A stretch of 64,000 nt of DNA from an uncultured Planctomycetaceae bacterium (lineage in GTDB: Bacteria > Planctomycetota > Planctomycetia > Planctomycetales > Planctomycetaceae), in contig CALSLT010000041.1 in NCBI GenBank assembly GCA_943787265.1, positions 62,001 to 126,000 on the forward strand, given 5' to 3'. Position numbers and translations under genes: made by a program. Shown one piece after another: positions 34,572 through 42,991 of this stretch; the first letter of the stretch is position 1; the number at the start of each line of letters is the position of its first letter. The notes beneath the pieces are model-generated. The model searched no databases and was not told where the DNA came from. It saw only the letters and a program-made list of their open reading frames with translations.

Positions 34572-35435
34572 ATGAGACTCAAGCGACGACAGATGGACTT
34601 TTGGGGACGTCCGGCAATTTTGGTTACGTTGGTTGGTAGCCTTTGTGTGCTGTCATCCAGCGTGGTGGTTGCCGAAGGCACCGTTGACTCACGCGAGCGA
34701 CCATCAAACGGAGTTTCAAACAGCGACTTCGGCGGCAAGGCCGAAAGCGATCCTGGCGTTGTTGCTCACTGGCGATTTCAGAAAGGAATTGCTGGATCGG
34801 GGACGAGCTCGTCTCAGCTTATTGAAGATTCGTCGGGCAACAATCATCACGGTCGCGCCGTCGGCGGGCCTCGTTTTCATTCTGTCGAACTTCCGTCGAC
34901 GAATCTGGCACTCGCTTTTGATGGCCATAATGACCGCATTGCCGTGGCCGACGCACGTGATTTTCAGCTTACAAAGAGCTTAACCATTGAAGCATGGATC
35001 GAGGTGGCGTTTTATCCTGAGAGTTCTTCGAAGTTGAGTCACATCGCGTTTCGTGGTGATAACCGACTCGGATTTGACCCTTGGTTTCTGGCTATCACCG
35101 AGAGCGGTCAATTGCGATTTTTGATCGCTAATGGTCTGAACAAGGCGTCGGTCGTCCTTTCTCCGGAGCCGTTGCCGACGAGAAAACTCATCCACGTCGC
35201 GGCAGTGCTGGACGACGAAGTGGGAATGCAGAGTCTATTTATTAACGGCGAGCGTGTTGCGACAACCAAAACAAAGATTCGAGCGTGTGGACCACTCGGT
35301 GGGACGGGACCTGGCATCGGAATCGGTGGTCGACAGGCTCATAGTAACCAGGGATTCCGTGGCAGCATTGGCGAACTCCGGATCTCGGCCCGAGCCCTGA
35401 CCGAAGCTCAATTCTTGCCTCTCGAATCTGAATGA
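34572..35435 (+). CDS. Secreted LamG-domain protein, copy 1
   Basis: A 287-aa exported protein with one concanavalin A-like LamG/Laminin_G_3 domain, a fold that binds glycans or cell-surface ligands. GGAG precedes the ATG. The signal peptide is ILVTLVGSLCVLSSSVVVA. The domain starts at VVAHWRFQKG (about 57) and includes IEDSSGNNHHGRA, FDGHNDRIAVAD, LTIEAWIEV and a terminal GFRGSIGELRIS. No catalytic residues are apparent. The neighbouring copy at 35548 is a clear tandem paralogue. Its position behind an ECF sigma/anti-sigma pair suggests envelope-stress or surface regulation. Confidence 0.85.
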   Translation: MRLKRRQMDFWGRPAILVTLVGSLCVLSSSVVVAEGTVDSRERPSNGVSNSDFGGKAESDPGVVAHWRFQKGIAGSGTSSSQLIEDSSGNNHHGRAVGGPRFHSVELPSTNLALAFDGHNDRIAVADARDFQLTKSLTIEAWIEVAFYPESSSKLSHIAFRGDNRLGFDPWFLAITESGQLRFLIANGLNKASVVLSPEPLPTRKLIHVAAVLDDEVGMQSLFINGERVATTKTKIRACGPLGGTGPGIGIGGRQAHSNQGFRGSIGELRISARALTEAQFLPLESE

Positions 35436-35547
35436 CTCTGCGGCAACTGAAACGGCGAACGAGAATGGCCCTGGCAAATCAAGAGTTCTGTCACCGAACT
35501 GATAACGACTGCAACCTCACATATCCTCAAGTATTTGGAGAGTAGAA

Positions 35548-36360
35548 ATGAATCGAATCGAACGAAGCAGAAGTACTGTGTTACTTGGCGGCGTGAAAAT
35601 TGTGTGCATCACATGCGGCATGGCGTTGTCGGCGACGACGAGTGCCGAAGAGCTTCCTGAAACACAAGCGGGCAGTCGATCAAAAGTCGTCGCTCATTGG
35701 CAGATTCAGAAAGGCCTTGTCGGCAGCGGCGCGAGTTCTTCGCAGCTCATCGAAGATTCATCCGGCAACAACCGTCACGGTCGCGCCGCAGGCGGCCCGC
35801 GGTTCCAGGCTGTTGAACTCCCAACCACGAACCTGGCTTTGGCATTTGATGGTCGAGACGATCGGATCGCTATCGCCGATGCACCGGGTTTTCATCTGAC
35901 GAAGAGCTTTACCATCGAGGCGTGGATTGAGATCGCCTATTACGCGGCTTCTCGACAGAACCACGCCTTCATCGTCTTTCGTGGGGACAAGCGTGAGGGC
36001 TTTGACCCGTGGTATTTGTGCATTGAAGAAAGTGGGCAGCTAAAATTTATGATCACAGATCTGCTCAATGAAACGTCAACGGTCATGTCGCCGGCTCCGC
36101 TGCCAACTCGTAAGTTTATCCACGTCGCAGCCGTGCTTGACGACGAGACCGGCACTCAAAGCCTGTTCGTTGATGGCAAGCGAGTTGCTTCGACAAAAAC
36201 AAAAATACGAGCTGGTGGACTACTTGGCGGATCGGGACCTGGAGTTGGCATCGGAGGTCGTCAGGACCACAGCCACCAGGGATACCGGGGCAGCATTGCC
36301 GAAGTCCGCATCACCGCCGCGGCCCTGAGTAAGTCTGAGTTCCTGACGCGTCGCCGATAA
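35548..36360 (+). CDS. Secreted LamG-domain protein, copy 2
   Basis: A 270-aa paralogue of the preceding gene. Long blocks are identical or nearly so (SSSQLIEDSSGNN, GRDDRIAIAD, KIRAGGLLGGSGPGVGIG, HQGYRGSIAEVRI), while the signal peptide region (VKIVCITCGMALSATTSAEE) and the linker differ. GGAGAG precedes the ATG. The domain (about 47-265) again lacks any visible enzyme motif. The pair arose by tandem duplication. Divergence seems highest in the loop after EAWIEI, which in LamG folds can form part of the binding face. It converges on the alpha/beta hydrolase gene across a palindrome. Confidence 0.85.
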   Translation: MNRIERSRSTVLLGGVKIVCITCGMALSATTSAEELPETQAGSRSKVVAHWQIQKGLVGSGASSSQLIEDSSGNNRHGRAAGGPRFQAVELPTTNLALAFDGRDDRIAIADAPGFHLTKSFTIEAWIEIAYYAASRQNHAFIVFRGDKREGFDPWYLCIEESGQLKFMITDLLNETSTVMSPAPLPTRKFIHVAAVLDDETGTQSLFVDGKRVASTKTKIRAGGLLGGSGPGVGIGGRQDHSHQGYRGSIAEVRITAAALSKSEFLTRRR

Positions 36361-36379
36361 TTCGAAACGAGTGGAACTA

Positions 36380-36414
36380 CCCGTAAGGTTGGCGCCAGTT
36401 GCCAACCCTACGGG
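36380..36414. repeat. Inverted repeat overlapping hydrolase stop codon
   Basis: Arms at 36380-36393 and 36401-36414 (14 bases, 13 pair) form a tight hairpin with a 7-base loop. The right arm contains the last codons and TAG stop (36408-36410, minus strand) of the alpha/beta hydrolase, and the left arm lies 20 bases past the second LamG stop. It probably serves as a shared terminator-like structure. Confidence 0.75.
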
Positions 36415-38660
36415 CTGGTCAGAAGCCATTTGACTGCTGAGTCCACAGCGTTCTGTTGGTCCGAAGATTGAACAGCCTTTGCGGCACCGGATGCCGCAAA
36501 GGCAGACGTGACGACTTTCGGAGTAAGCCCCTTCTCGCCGCCAATCCATAGCGGAAGTGGAGCGGAAAGAGCGAGTAGTGCTGGCAAGTCGCCATACTTA
36601 ACTGCACCAACTAGGAAGTTCGGTGCTCGGTAGCTTGTGACGTCGCCGAAGCGGAAACCTTGAGTATCGACGGCCAGCTTGTTGACCGTCCCCGCGGCGA
36701 CAACTCTGGCTGCAGCGGCGATCGGGCCGGCTCCGTTTGTGCCGATCAGATTGAGCCGTTTGGGCTCGTGCTCGTCACCGCTTACCCAAGAGATCAGCGT
36801 CAACACGTCGTGGACTCGCTGAACGAAAAGCGTGTCGTTGTAGCAGTAGGTGTAGGCTGCAGCTTCTCGTGGATTGGCAACGACTGCTTGCTGAGTCACC
36901 GGTTCGCTGCTTCCAAGGAACTCGCCTTGGCCGAACAGATCGGCCGACACGATCGAAGCTCCGCCGTCGAGAAGTCGAATGACTTCGTTGCGAGCTTCGC
37001 CAGATTCGGTGAAGAGTCCTTGTTTTCCGGAACCGTCGACCCAGATCACGACGTCGCCATTCCATTTTGTGCCGGTTGGGAACAGCGAAATGACTGGCAG
37101 CTCTTCGCCCTTTGAATCCAAGTGAACAATGTCTTCAAAGTAGATGAATCCGTTTCGCTTCTGCTTGTCGACCTTCGTCCGCTTGATGTCGTCGTAGTCG
37201 GGGAGGCTGCGTCCGATGATCGATTGGAACGCTCCGCCGACGACTTCTCGATACTGTTGCAACGAGTCTGCGTCTTGCGGCGTTAATGCTGCAATCTGTT
37301 TACCTGACGCCGTCGCAAGGTCTTTCAACAACGAGCGTTCGTAATCGTCGCCGCCTTCGGGCTGAGGATGTTTGTCATTCCAGACCTGATTTTCCTCTGC
37401 AGTCAGGTAGTCAAAATCTTCTTCGACGATCGGCTCTTCAAGCCCAAGTTTCATGTGTTTGTTAAACCACGAGTACATCGTCGCTCGCGACACGTAGTTG
37501 TAGTTGTGCGGGAAGTAAAGCAGCGGTCGGCAGTAGACGTTGTTCTTCGCGCCGAGCATTCCATATAGCTGCTGAAGCTGCGGATAACCCTTGGTCATCA
37601 TCTCCTTCGTCCAGTCGTTGGCCGCTGTCATTGCCTGAGGCTTCGGAGCAAAGAGCGCGGCAAGTTCAACGTTGCCGGATCCGACTCTCAGCAACGAGCA
37701 GTTTTCGCAGGTGCAGCCGCCCTGCATCGATGTCGAAACCATGCCGTTGGGAAACGCAGCGATCGGACGAGGATCGATGGCACAAAGCAGGATGGTCTGA
37801 GTACCGCCGCCGCTTCCGCCGGTAACCGCCATGCGTGAACCATCAACATCCGGCAATGATTCCAGGAAATCGAGGCAGCGGATCGAGTTCCACGTCTGAA
37901 TGCCCATGATACTTTGCACCCGCATTTCGGCTTGAGCACTGTACAGACCCCAGTTCTCTTTGCCTTCAAAGTCAGGTCGCTGTTTCGCGAAGCGATGAGC
38001 CAGTTGATAAGAAATCTGCTGACTGTCGGCGTAGCCAAGCATGTCAAAAATGAAGACGACGCAACCCATCCTCGCGAGTTGTGCGCAACGTGCGAGTTTC
38101 GGAAAGCGACCGGAACTTTCGAAACGTTCGGCTCCGTCGACGATCAATTGGCGGATCTTCTTTTCGCCATAGTCCTGCAGACGGCCGCCGTGGCCATGCG
38201 GACAAAGCACAGCCGGTCGACGGACATTTTTCTTGCCGTCATCAGGACGAAACAACAAGCCGGTGACAAAGTGGCCCGGAACGGCTTCGAAGTAAACTTT
38301 CTCGACCGTGAAGCCGGGGCGTCCGAACTTGCCGTGAACGACGGCGTTCAACGGAGTCTTCTCCGGCATCGGCCACAGTCCGGTTGCAATCAGAGTCTGC
38401 CGACGAAGCTCGTTCGCTCGAGCTTCCCACGCGGCTTTTCCCTGCGGAACTTCGAAAGGAAAGTACCCATTGAGATCCTTTCTCGGTTGCAGCCGACTGT
38501 CGTTTGGAAGCTGGCCAGTTTCGAAGACGCTGGTGTCCTGGGCATCGACGGGTGCCGATGTGAATCCTGTTGCAATTGCCAGAGTGGCCAGGATCGCTAA
38601 GCCGCAAATCGCTGAACGAGGTGAGGAAGTCAGATTGTCGACGCGGGAAGGAAGTCGCAC
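36408..38660 (-). CDS. Large secreted alpha/beta hydrolase, acetylxylan-esterase-like
   Basis: A 750-aa exported hydrolase starting at GTG 38660, with GGAG upstream and a signal segment AICGLAILATLAIATGFTSAPVDA. The catalytic domain includes PAVLCPHGHGG (oxyanion region), the nucleophile elbow VTGGSGGGTQT (Ser near 284) and FPHNYNYVSR, with the His probably in this region. A Cys-rich insert CTCENC, unusual for the fold, follows the nucleophile. The second half (about 530-750) contains another Rossmann-like stretch (VVIWVDGSGKQG, NLIGTNGAGP) that looks like a diverged second hydrolase domain. These proteins are common in planctomycetes and annotated as acetylxylan esterases or dienelactone-hydrolase-like; the true substrate is unknown. 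Confidence 0.78.
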   Translation of the reverse strand: MRLPSRVDNLTSSPRSAICGLAILATLAIATGFTSAPVDAQDTSVFETGQLPNDSRLQPRKDLNGYFPFEVPQGKAAWEARANELRRQTLIATGLWPMPEKTPLNAVVHGKFGRPGFTVEKVYFEAVPGHFVTGLLFRPDDGKKNVRRPAVLCPHGHGGRLQDYGEKKIRQLIVDGAERFESSGRFPKLARCAQLARMGCVVFIFDMLGYADSQQISYQLAHRFAKQRPDFEGKENWGLYSAQAEMRVQSIMGIQTWNSIRCLDFLESLPDVDGSRMAVTGGSGGGTQTILLCAIDPRPIAAFPNGMVSTSMQGGCTCENCSLLRVGSGNVELAALFAPKPQAMTAANDWTKEMMTKGYPQLQQLYGMLGAKNNVYCRPLLYFPHNYNYVSRATMYSWFNKHMKLGLEEPIVEEDFDYLTAEENQVWNDKHPQPEGGDDYERSLLKDLATASGKQIAALTPQDADSLQQYREVVGGAFQSIIGRSLPDYDDIKRTKVDKQKRNGFIYFEDIVHLDSKGEELPVISLFPTGTKWNGDVVIWVDGSGKQGLFTESGEARNEVIRLLDGGASIVSADLFGQGEFLGSSEPVTQQAVVANPREAAAYTYCYNDTLFVQRVHDVLTLISWVSGDEHEPKRLNLIGTNGAGPIAAAARVVAAGTVNKLAVDTQGFRFGDVTSYRAPNFLVGAVKYGDLPALLALSAPLPLWIGGEKGLTPKVVTSAFAASGAAKAVQSSDQQNAVDSAVKWLLTSP

Positions 38661-38992
38661 GGTGTAGTCTCCATCGGAATGAGTTTCGAAGGCTCATGAG
38701 TATTGCAGCGGCGGCTGGTCCTGCAATCGAAAGCTGAGATTTGGTCTCATGTGATTCCAGTTTCGAATTATTACTCCGATCCGGCGATGTCTGGCTGGTG
38801 TCATGAGTTGGTGACTTTCTAATCTTCGCACCGTATCGCCTGAGTGGTTAAACGATCGGGGCGTGTTGAGATTTGAACGTGCCGGCCAGCTTGTATCGAA
38901 AGACTCGCCGAACGACGTGAGTCGACACTGGCCGGAAACTTGTAACCGCGGACGGATGAGTTCCGCAAAACGATTCGCAGAAGGAAAGACTG
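38661..38992. other. Divergent intergenic region with a structured segment
   Basis: These 332 bases separate the divergent hydrolase and ferritin-like genes. The only notable structure is the nested inverted repeat at 38882-38935, given separately. A stretch near 38845 (cctgagtggttaaac) resembles a tRNA D-arm, but no acceptor or T-arm follows. Confidence 0.4.
38882..38935 (+). promoter_or_regulatory. Nested stem-loop in ferritin-like gene leader
   Basis: Outer arms CCGGCCAG (38882-38889) and CTGGCCGG (38928-38935) are perfectly complementary. Inside, GACTC (38902-38906) pairs with GAGTC (38919-38923). The structure ends 57 bases before the start codon, so it would lie in the 5' leader if transcription begins upstream. 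It may be a regulatory leader or an unrelated palindrome; no known riboswitch class is recognised. Confidence 0.4.
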
Positions 38993-39462
38993 ATGTCAGA
39001 TAACAATGTAAAAGAAGAAATCATCCGCGAGCTGAGCGTGGCTTACTGGATGGAGCTTGAGACAGTCATGAACTACATCGCAAGCTCGACCAATCTGGAC
39101 GGCGTTCGTGCCGAAGAGATCAAAAAGGGCCCCTCGCCGCAGACGTGACTGCCGAGCTTGTGCACGCTCAGACCATTGCCCCGCCGTATCAAGACAATCG
39201 GCGGAACGGTTCCTGGGGACGTTCGACTTCAAGGCTCGGCAGGAAAGCCTGCAGCCGCCAGCGAAAAACACCGGACGTCGTCGCCGTGATCAAAGGCGTG
39301 ATCGAAGCCGAAGATGCGGCGGTCGCTCAGTACAACAAACTGATCAAACTGTGCGACGGAGTAGACTACGTGACGCAGGATCTCTGCATCCAGGCCCTCG
39401 GCGACGAAGAAGAGCACTGCCGGGAATTCCGCGGCTTCCTCGCTGAGTACGAATCGGAATAA
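38993..39462 (+). CDS. Ferritin-like domain protein, frame broken by five 1-base insertions
   Basis: The ATG at 38993 follows AAGGAAAG. Reading directly, the frame stops after about 50 residues. Removing one base from each of five runs (G3 39127-39129, C4 39130-39133, C4 39179-39182, G4 39215-39218, A5 39264-39268) gives a clean 154-aa protein with the segments AYWMELETVMNYIASS, VTAELVHAQTIARRIKT, GTFDFKARQESLQPP and AEDAAVAQYNKLIKL. It ends in ALGDEEEHCREFRGFLAEYE. The pattern of Glu and EEEH motifs is that of a ferritin-like four-helix di-iron protein (bacterioferritin/rubrerythrin relatives), perhaps in iron storage or oxidative stress. The continuous conservation argues for sequencing error over decay. 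Confidence 0.82.
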
Positions 39463-39938
39463 GCTACTCGTTTATATGTCGTGCCTGGCGAAACGTGCCC
39501 ACAAGGTAGTGTCGCTCGACGCCGTATCGATAGAGATCGGCTGGCCTTTATTGAGGCCGGCCGATTCTTAAACGTCATACGCTGCCAAGGAATCATCTGC
39601 TTCGAGCCAGCTCCTCTTTGAGAAAGCCTGCAAATTGTTTTCGTCGAATCAATTCGCGCCGCTGTTAATGTCGGTCTGGGAGGAATCCGCTCCACGAGCT
39701 GTCGCGCTGCGCGGAGTGTCGCGATCTGGCAACGCCGTTTCCGGGCCCGAGCGTTGCGATAAACGAGTTCTCCACCTGGAGCACGCAATTGCCTCGCTGA
39801 ACTGTGCCGTCCCCGTCAGCTTGATGTAAACATCACGAAATCGACTGAATACATCCACGCAGATTTCAGCGAAGTCGGTCTAGTCGATCGTGTTTTTACA
39901 CGTACTATTTGGGACTGTGTGCGATTGCCCAGTTGGGA
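39463..39938. other. Intergenic region between ferritin-like gene and IS element
   Basis: These 476 bases hold a terminator-like stem (39536-39565) and otherwise no supported gene. Short frames on both strands between 39600 and 39860 have Arg/Ala-rich, protein-unlike composition. It could include decayed coding sequence next to the insertion element, but I recognise no family. Confidence 0.35.
39536..39565 (+). terminator. Terminator-like hairpin after ferritin-like gene
   Basis: ATCGGCTGGCCT (39536-39547) and AGGCCGGCCGAT (39554-39565) form a 12-bp stem with one G-T pair and a 6-base loop, followed by TCTTAAA. It lies 73 bases after the stop codon. The strong GC-rich stem fits an intrinsic terminator, though the T-tract is short. 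Confidence 0.6.
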
Positions 39939-39957
39939 TGGACACCTGAATTAGTTT

Positions 39958-40842
39958 TTAGACGGCAAGCTTTGCTTGGTGTTGTTCTTCGAATTCGTCA
40001 GGTGTTTTGTATCCGAGGGTCTGATGAATTCTCTTGGAGTTGTAGAACGTTTCGATGTACTGGAAGACGCTGAGTCTTGCTTGAGTGATGTCCTCGAAGG
40101 TTTCGAACTTCGTCCATTCGTGCTTGAGTGACCAGAAGAAACGTTCCATGACGGCGTTGTCGTAGCAGCATCCGGTACGACTCATCGAGCAGATCATGTT
40201 GAGTGTTCTCAGAGTCTGCTGGTATTCATCGCTGGTGTATTGCGAGCCTCGATCGCTGTGGTGAAGCAGACCGTTCGTGTCAGGCTTCCGCGATTCAACA
40301 GCGTTACGAAGAGCTGAGCTGACCAACGGCGTGGCGAGACTTTCGGAAATCGCCCAACCGACAACCTTGCGACTGAACAAGTCCAGGACAACAGCCAGAT
40401 AAACCCAGCCGGTTGCCGTCGGCAGATACGTGATATCGGTCACCCACTTTCTGTTCGGAGCACCTGCTTTGAAGGACTGATTCAGAACGTTTGGTGCCGC
40501 CATCTTTGAAGGATCAGAAACCGTTGTCGTTGGCGAAAATTTCTTTGAGACTTTGCTTTTCAGTCCCATTTCCCGCATCGCCGCTGCGACTGTGTTGCGA
40601 CAGACTGTTTCCAGAGAGTCATCTTCCTTGAGTCGATCAGCGATTTTGTAACTGCCATAAATCCCGTGCGACTCGTCGTAGACCTGCTTAATTGAAGTGC
40701 GGATTCGAGCCGACCGTTGAGCCCTCAAGCCGGGCCCGGCCTTCAGCCACCTGTAGAATCCACTCGAGCTGACATTGAGAGTTCGACACATCGACGTCAC
40801 TGAAAACGAGTCACGATGCTGCTTGATCCATGCGTATTTCAT
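39958..40842 (-). CDS. IS3-family transposase OrfB (DDE catalytic domain)
   Basis: A 294-aa integrase-core transposase. An HTH-like segment occupies about 1-90 (SSSGFYRWLK, GIYGSYKIADRL). The rve domain follows, with catalytic Asp in RKWVTDITYLP, Asp in LLHHSDRGSQYTS and Glu in NAVMERFFWSLKHE; the C-terminal FYNSKRIHQTLGYKTPDEFE is typical. The ATG overlaps the orfA stop (ATGA), so it can be made alone. The main product is expected to be the OrfAB fusion through frameshifting at 40872-40878; the fused frame is open across the junction. Confidence 0.93.
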   Translation of the reverse strand: MKYAWIKQHRDSFSVTSMCRTLNVSSSGFYRWLKAGPGLRAQRSARIRTSIKQVYDESHGIYGSYKIADRLKEDDSLETVCRNTVAAAMREMGLKSKVSKKFSPTTTVSDPSKMAAPNVLNQSFKAGAPNRKWVTDITYLPTATGWVYLAVVLDLFSRKVVGWAISESLATPLVSSALRNAVESRKPDTNGLLHHSDRGSQYTSDEYQQTLRTLNMICSMSRTGCCYDNAVMERFFWSLKHEWTKFETFEDITQARLSVFQYIETFYNSKRIHQTLGYKTPDEFEEQHQAKLAV

Positions 40843-41144
40843 TGTGACTCCCTCGCGAAATACGCTGTGGCTTTTTTTAGAATTTCACGTTCCATTTCAG
40901 CTCGCTGCAGACGCTTTCTGAGATGCTTGATCTCATCCTGCAACGCAGCGGTCGAGGCGTCGTCACCACATGGTTCTGGCTCTGGAGCCAGCTTCGAGTG
41001 CCAATCCCTGAGACTCTTCGCTGCAACACCAACAGCGTCCGCTGCCGCCTTGAACGAGTACCCCTGCTTGACCACAAGATCGACGGCGTCCCGCTTAAAT
41101 TCAGCACTGAATGAACGACGTGCTCGCTTCGTTTTCTCTGACAT
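40839..41144 (-). CDS. IS3-family OrfA (helix-turn-helix)
   Basis: A 101-aa DNA-binding component. HTH_Tnp_1-type sequence RRSFSAEFKRDAVDLVVKQG and AAADAVGVAAKSLRDWHSKL binds the terminal repeats. A Leu/Ile heptad coiled coil near the C-terminus (ALQDEIKHLRKRLQRAEMER) mediates multimerisation. OrfA alone usually limits transposition. It ends four bases into orfB. Confidence 0.92.
   Translation of the reverse strand: MSEKTKRARRSFSAEFKRDAVDLVVKQGYSFKAAADAVGVAAKSLRDWHSKLAPEPEPCGDDASTAALQDEIKHLRKRLQRAEMEREILKKATAYFARESQ
40872..40878 (-). promoter_or_regulatory. -1 ribosomal frameshift site (A7G) in IS3 element
   Basis: The coding strand reads C-TAA AAA AAG through codons for Leu-Lys-Lys-Ala, a classic A6G-type slippery heptamer. 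A -1 slip moves the orfA frame exactly into the orfB frame, with no stop before the orfB ATG (residues SHSVFREGVT bridge). This would yield an OrfAB transposase of about 395 aa, as known for IS3 elements. Confidence 0.75.
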
Positions 41145-41258
41145 GAAAGTCTCCTGAAAGAAATCTTAGAAATCCTTCAGGTGTCCACCAGTCATGGGCT
41201 ACCGCAGTGGGCCACACCGTAGTTGCTCAGGACGAAACCAGGCGAAGGAGCAATTCCA

Positions 41259-42596
41259 ATGATTCGATACGTTAGCACAATGGCACTGATTCTTGTGTGT
41301 TCTGTCGCCAATGGTCAGACGCCGGAGGATTCCGAGAAAAACGTCGATGACCTGGTCCTACATTCAGGCCAGTCGAGTTTTAAGGCGCTGCCACCATTGA
41401 CATGGCACAAAGGTGAGATTGCCGACGTCATGCAGCTACGGAACGGAAGGATCGCGACTCTATCCCCGGAGGGTGACATCAACATCTGGAATCCTCAGAC
41501 AGGTGAGCGATTACAGACGCTCAGTACGACTCAACCGAAGGTGATAAAGATTCTGCTGTCATTGGATGGCTTAAGACTATTGGGTTTCACGCGAAGCGGA
41601 ACGATTCACCAGTGGGCACTGCCGGTTCCCAAACCATCATGGAGCCCGGAACAGGCTGTCGGTGAGCCCGATTCAACGACCGGCGACCAAACGACCGCAT
41701 GGGCTTCCGCAAGCCAGGATGAGCAGGATGAATGGCTGGTGCTTGAATATGGATCGCCGGTGAAGGCGGTCGCAATTCATGTCTATGAGAATTTCAATCC
41801 GGGAGCGGTCATTCGCGCGACGACGTTTGAGACTGATCAATCACCCGTCGTTCTTTGGGAAGGCAAGGATCCTGTCGTCGCCACAGGCGGGCGGAATGTT
41901 GCCAGACTTGAGATTTCTCCGATTGTGCCGATCAAGCGAATCAAACTATTTATCGACTCCAAAGCGGTTGCGGGCTGGAACGAGATCGACGCAGTGGGAC
42001 TCGAAGATGAGTCTGGCACAATTCACTGGGCCACTGCGGCCGGTGCCAGTAGTAGCTTCGCGGAACGAATCCGTACTCGTTCTCTGCTAATTGACGTGTC
42101 CAGCGTTTCTGTTCCGAAGTATGTCATCCCGCCGGGAACGACATCGTTATCGCACGTTAACGATACCGCAGAAGGTAAGCAGAGTTTCGGCGGTTCCGGT
42201 CACGCTGTCAGATTCACTCGTAAGGATGAATCCAGACTTGTGGCCATCGAAATCTTTGGGAGCTGGTACGGCTCCTCACGGCCACCGGCTGAGGATTTTT
42301 CAGTTTATGTTCTCAACAAAGACCGGGCCGTCACTAAAGAGCTCAAATTTCCCTATGCCGTTTTTCAGCGTGGCGCTGAGCAATGGCACGCATTGAGTTT
42401 CGATGCCGTGGACGTGCCAGATGAGTTTCACATTGCAGTTTTCTTCAACGCCAATCAGACGAAAGGAGTTTTCTTTGGCAAGGATGCCGAAGTCGCAGAG
42501 TCCCATTCATTTGTGGGAACACCGGAGAAAGGCTTCAAACCGGTTGACGAGAAGTTCGACTGGATGATCCGCGCTCATACGAAATCAGTAGATTGA
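41259..42596 (+). CDS. Secreted WD40-like and discoidin-like protein
   Basis: A 445-aa exported protein; AAGGAG precedes the ATG at 41259, and the signal peptide is MIRYVSTMALILVCSVANG. The N-terminal third has WD40-like strands (WHKGEIADVMQLRNGRIATL, GDINIWNPQTGERLQ, SGTIHQWALP), too few for a full propeller. The middle (about 140-280) resembles carbohydrate-binding discoidin-type modules (GDQTTAWASASQDEQDEWLV, NPGAVIRATTFE, AVAGWNEIDAVGLED). The last 165 residues form a beta-rich domain of unknown type. It starts 71 bases from the IS3 element, whose insertion may have removed its native promoter. No catalytic motif is visible. Confidence 0.75.
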   Translation: MIRYVSTMALILVCSVANGQTPEDSEKNVDDLVLHSGQSSFKALPPLTWHKGEIADVMQLRNGRIATLSPEGDINIWNPQTGERLQTLSTTQPKVIKILLSLDGLRLLGFTRSGTIHQWALPVPKPSWSPEQAVGEPDSTTGDQTTAWASASQDEQDEWLVLEYGSPVKAVAIHVYENFNPGAVIRATTFETDQSPVVLWEGKDPVVATGGRNVARLEISPIVPIKRIKLFIDSKAVAGWNEIDAVGLEDESGTIHWATAAGASSSFAERIRTRSLLIDVSSVSVPKYVIPPGTTSLSHVNDTAEGKQSFGGSGHAVRFTRKDESRLVAIEIFGSWYGSSRPPAEDFSVYVLNKDRAVTKELKFPYAVFQRGAEQWHALSFDAVDVPDEFHIAVFFNANQTKGVFFGKDAEVAESHSFVGTPEKGFKPVDEKFDWMIRAHTKSVD

Positions 42597-42991
42597 ATGG
42601 CAACCACCTGTGAAGAGGTGTCGAATCGATGGGCCGCACACAACGAGGTCCGGATTGTTGTGTTTGGTGAGTTTGAATATGTTCGAATTTGCGTTCGGTT
42701 ACGAGTTTTGCGCGCTTCGTCGGCAGCGGAACCTGTCGACTTGAACTGAACTTGCCGGTACTTGGTAGTTTTGTGCTATTCTCCGCGGCGCTGCAGTTCT
42801 CAGGGACGATTTTGAGATTCCTCAACACCCCTTTCGGGCGTTCCTTGCCCTTGTTTCTGTGAACTAAGCACCCTCCAAACTTCATTTCGCGACCAGCTAA
42901 TCCCCCTCACACAACTTCGTACTCTAAATTTAACCCGCGCGGGTTCTTTGTTCGTGCGCGTTGAATCACGAGGCCGGAAGGATCCGTCCTG
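42597..42991. other. Intergenic region, no gene seen
   Basis: These 395 bases precede the autotransporter-like gene and should hold its promoter. A weak cacct/aggtg stem at 42606-42621 follows the previous stop. The rest is AT-richer than its surroundings near 42890-42930, which fits a promoter, but I cannot define -35/-10 boxes with confidence. Confidence 0.35.

Larger units (their letters stand above)
39939..41187 (-). mobile_element. IS3-family insertion sequence, about 1.25 kb
   Basis: Ends are defined by a 12-base terminal inverted repeat, TGGACACCTGAA at 39939-39950 and its complement TTCAGGTGTCCA at 41176-41187, extending imperfectly inward. The element encodes overlapping orfA and orfB and a slippery A7G, as expected for the family. 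Size and TG start fit IS3. No target-site duplication is evident: left flank ends ggga, right flank begins ccag. The transposition genes look intact, so the element may be active or recently so, but the flanks suggest later rearrangement or that true ends differ by a few bases. Confidence 0.88.

Noticed and set aside
38835-38870. tRNA-like D-arm sequence
   Set aside because: No anticodon arm, T-arm or acceptor stem can be formed around it.
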